From positions 26,775 to 90,774 of the forward strand of contig CAILYC010000063.1 of NCBI GenBank assembly GCA_903838355.1: a stretch of 64,000 nt of DNA. Direction: 5' to 3'. Position 1 is the stretch's first letter; each line of letters starts with the position of its first letter. The position numbers and the translations under genes were made by a program. Of the stretch, positions 62,217 to 64,000 are shown in pieces. The notes beneath the pieces are model-generated. The model saw nothing but the letters and a program-made list of their open reading frames with translations, did not search any database and was not told the origin of the DNA. The stretch comes from an uncultured Burkholderiales bacterium. GTDB taxonomy: Bacteria; Pseudomonadota; Gammaproteobacteria; Burkholderiales; Burkholderiaceae_C.

Positions 62217-63173
62217 TTACTCGTCAGTGATGCCAGCCGACTTGATGACCGAAGACCACCTGGCTTGCTCGGATTGAACAAGGTTTTTGTACTGCGCTGG
62301 ATTGCCAGGTTGAGGCAAACTGGTCAGCTCGGAGAACTTATTGGTCACCTCCGGCGTCAACAAGGCCTCATTGGCTGCCTCGACCAAACGCTTGCTCAAG
62401 TCGGCAGGCAAGCCAGCAGGTGCAACCAAACCATACGCACCATCGGCCACCCACCCAGGCAAACCCACCTCTGGAGCCGAGGGCACCTCTTTTAAGGCAG
62501 ACAATCTCTGAGAGTCACTCAACGCCAATCCACGAATGGTCCCCGCCTTGATCTGCCCCACCAGACCCGAAACCTCACCGATCATCAAATCGACATGCCC
62601 GCCCATTAAATCTTGAAGTGCGGGTGCAGCCCCTTTATAGGGCACATGAATAAATTTCACGCCAGTGAGTTTTTGAAACAATTCAGCCACCACATGGGCA
62701 CTGCTGGCAACACCAGCTGATGCATAGGTCAAAACACCTGGTTGCGCTTTGGCCTTGCTCACAAGGTCAGCCAAGTTTTTGTAGGGCGAATTGACATTGA
62801 CAACCAATACGTTGGGTGTTCTGACCAAGGTCGTTAAATAGCTCAGTCCGGTGATGGGATCAAATGGCATTTTCTTTGTGATGAATGGTGCATAGACCAT
62901 TGCACCCGTACCCGCCATGCCCAATGTGTAACCATCCGGTTGGGCGTTGGCGACAAAGGAGACGCCCAACAAACCGCCTGCACCGGCCTTGTTTTCAACC
63001 AGCACTGTGGCGCCAAGCTTCACACCCATCGCATGGGCCAAAGATCGGCCCATCGCATCAGCTGGGCCGCCCGCAGGAAACGGCACAATGATCACAATGG
63101 GCTTATCTGGATAAGCTGCCCAGGAAAATGAGCACTGCAGCACAAGCAATAAACTCAAAAATATGGCCTTCAT
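62217..63173 (-). CDS. Bug/TctC family solute-binding protein
   Basis: Bug-family protein, 318 residues. AAAAAGGAG lies directly before the ATG at 63173; the frame extends to 63278 but without signal-like sequence. Signal MKAIFLSLLLVLQCSFSWA; marks AYPDKPIVIIVPFPAGGPAD, ENKAGAGGLLGVSFVA, QPDGYTLGMA, HVPYKGAAPALQDLMGGHVDLMI. Between the RraA-like gene and the CoA synthetase. Confidence 0.92.
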   Translation of the reverse strand: MKAIFLSLLLVLQCSFSWAAYPDKPIVIIVPFPAGGPADAMGRSLAHAMGVKLGATVLVENKAGAGGLLGVSFVANAQPDGYTLGMAGTGAMVYAPFITKKMPFDPITGLSYLTTLVRTPNVLVVNVNSPYKNLADLVSKAKAQPGVLTYASAGVASSAHVVAELFQKLTGVKFIHVPYKGAAPALQDLMGGHVDLMIGEVSGLVGQIKAGTIRGLALSDSQRLSALKEVPSAPEVGLPGWVADGAYGLVAPAGLPADLSKRLVEAANEALLTPEVTNKFSELTSLPQPGNPAQYKNLVQSEQARWSSVIKSAGITDE

Positions 63174-63201
63174 TGTTTCGCTCCTTTTTAGCTTTGTTTG
63201 T

Positions 63202-63927
63202 TCAAGCGTTTTTGGGTAAGTCAGGCACTGGAACGCCCGCATCAATCGCATCGCATTTTTTCTTTTCAGCCAAAACAACCGCTTTGGCCAAAGTCAGCAC
63301 TTCTGCAGCCCTATGAATGGGAATAAAACAAACGCCCGTTGAATCGGCAAACACAATATCGCCACAAGAAACTCTGATTCCTGAAATTTGAATGTCTCCA
63401 TTGATCTCAACAGTTTGAATTCTCCATTTGCCCGTGACGGGAGTCACTTCTGTTGACCACACAGGAAACCCAATGGAGCGAGAGTGTGCGACATCTCTAA
63501 TGCCACCCTCAACAATGGCCCCAACCTCGCCTTGCCGTTTGGCTGTCTGTGATGAGATACCACCCATGTTTGAGATGCCAGGGACACCCTGAATGACAAC
63601 GAAATCATCGGGCTGAGCCAAATTATGCGCCTCAAATTCAGCCATCCCATTGACCTTTGCTTTTGCTGCCTCATAAGCGTGAGCTCGCTGCATGATGTTC
63701 CTGACCGTCAAAGCCACACCTACACGGCATTCGTTGGACATGGTTGGCTTTAAAACACTCGCACCAATGACCCCTGTGATGCCCAACTCGTCCATGACAT
63801 CGGACAAAACACCAGAGGCATCGCCAAGACTTCTAAAGCCCTCCAGCATACCCTGAGGCGCTCGCGGCACACTCATGTGTTTGATGTTTTCTCTTGCAAT
63901 TTTTCCAGTTAGTTTTTTTTCTTGCAT
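63202..63927 (-). CDS. RraA family protein (HMG/CHA aldolase-like)
   Basis: 241 residues of the RraA/4-hydroxy-4-methyl-2-oxoglutarate aldolase fold: VSDVMDELGITGVIGAS-like start (SDVMDELG), VVIQGVPGISNMGGISSQTAKRQG, and GAIVEGGIRDVAHSRSIGFPVW with the Arg-Asp pair used for metal and pyruvate binding in the aldolases. The C-terminal GDIVFADSTGVCFIP is typical. In a catabolic operon an aldolase/decarboxylase role is more likely than RNase E inhibition (inference). Furthest-upstream gene seen of the minus-strand operon. Confidence 0.85.
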   Translation of the reverse strand: MQEKKLTGKIARENIKHMSVPRAPQGMLEGFRSLGDASGVLSDVMDELGITGVIGASVLKPTMSNECRVGVALTVRNIMQRAHAYEAAKAKVNGMAEFEAHNLAQPDDFVVIQGVPGISNMGGISSQTAKRQGEVGAIVEGGIRDVAHSRSIGFPVWSTEVTPVTGKWRIQTVEINGDIQISGIRVSCGDIVFADSTGVCFIPIHRAAEVLTLAKAVVLAEKKKCDAIDAGVPVPDLPKNA

Positions 63928-64000
63928 TTTTCAATCTCTCGTTTAAACAATATAAAACTTTAAAAATACCCGATCTTTAAGCGCTTCAGCGATAGAGATC

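Overview
The window looks like a catabolic stretch of a betaproteobacterial chromosome. Burkholderiales, probably Comamonadaceae or a relative, is the best guess. The basis is the very large number of Bug/TctC-type periplasmic solute-binding proteins, the CaiB-type CoA-transferases, phthalate-dioxygenase-like Rieske oxygenases, DUF2889 and DUF3820 genes, and overall codon style. No rRNA or ribosomal marker is present, so this is an inference.

Layout. 0-4.6 kb (minus): two Bug genes, an alpha/beta hydrolase and a Tat-exported amidohydrolase. 4.7-8.9 kb (plus): VOC protein, Rieske oxygenase, Bug, zinc alcohol dehydrogenase. 9.0-11.9 kb (minus): Bug, an IS605-type tnpB remnant, CoA-transferase. 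12-17.7 kb (plus): EthD protein, Bug, SMP-30 lactonase, Bug, and a valine-type pair (3-hydroxyisobutyrate dehydrogenase and 3-hydroxyisobutyryl-CoA hydrolase). 17.7-20.8 kb (minus): CoA-transferase, Bug, hydrolase. 21.1-24 kb (plus): Bug plus a two-subunit ring-hydroxylating dioxygenase. 24-26 kb (minus): hydrolase and Bug. 26-27.4 kb: guanine deaminase. 27.4-36.4 kb: two further Rieske oxygenases, a dehydrogenase, an orphan ABC-type binding protein, a broken Bug gene and a TRAP transporter. 36.8-43 kb (plus): C-C hydrolase-like protein, Bug, hydrolase, VOC protein, FAA-hydrolase, DUF2889, two small membrane proteins. 43-48.5 kb: Bug, exported cyclophilin, luciferase-like oxidoreductase, carboxymuconolactone-decarboxylase-like protein, second amidohydrolase. 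48.9-52 kb: Baeyer-Villiger monooxygenase of the 4-hydroxyacetophenone type with its own Bug.

52-57.1 kb is accessory DNA. Two identical 48-bp copies of a tRNA 3' half (anticodon loop reading TTT, Lys-like) flank a BrnT-like toxin/antitoxin pair. To their right lies AT-rich DNA with an adhesin-E-like protein, a DUF3553-like protein, a lipoprotein and a MORN-repeat/CbbX-like AAA+ ATPase that is fused in frame to the 5' part of a Bug gene. 57.5-64 kb (minus) returns to catabolism: RraA-like, Bug, acyl-CoA synthetase, thioesterase, Bug, DUF3820, a frameshifted MmgE/PrpD gene, then the truncated Bug.

How it works together: most operons pair one or two periplasmic Bug proteins with one or a few oxygenases, hydrolases or CoA enzymes. 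This suggests many small modules for aromatic or carboxylic-acid substrates. No TctA/TctB membrane partner, no Rieske reductase or ferredoxin, and no recognisable transcription regulator is encoded in the 64 kb, so these must be supplied from elsewhere.
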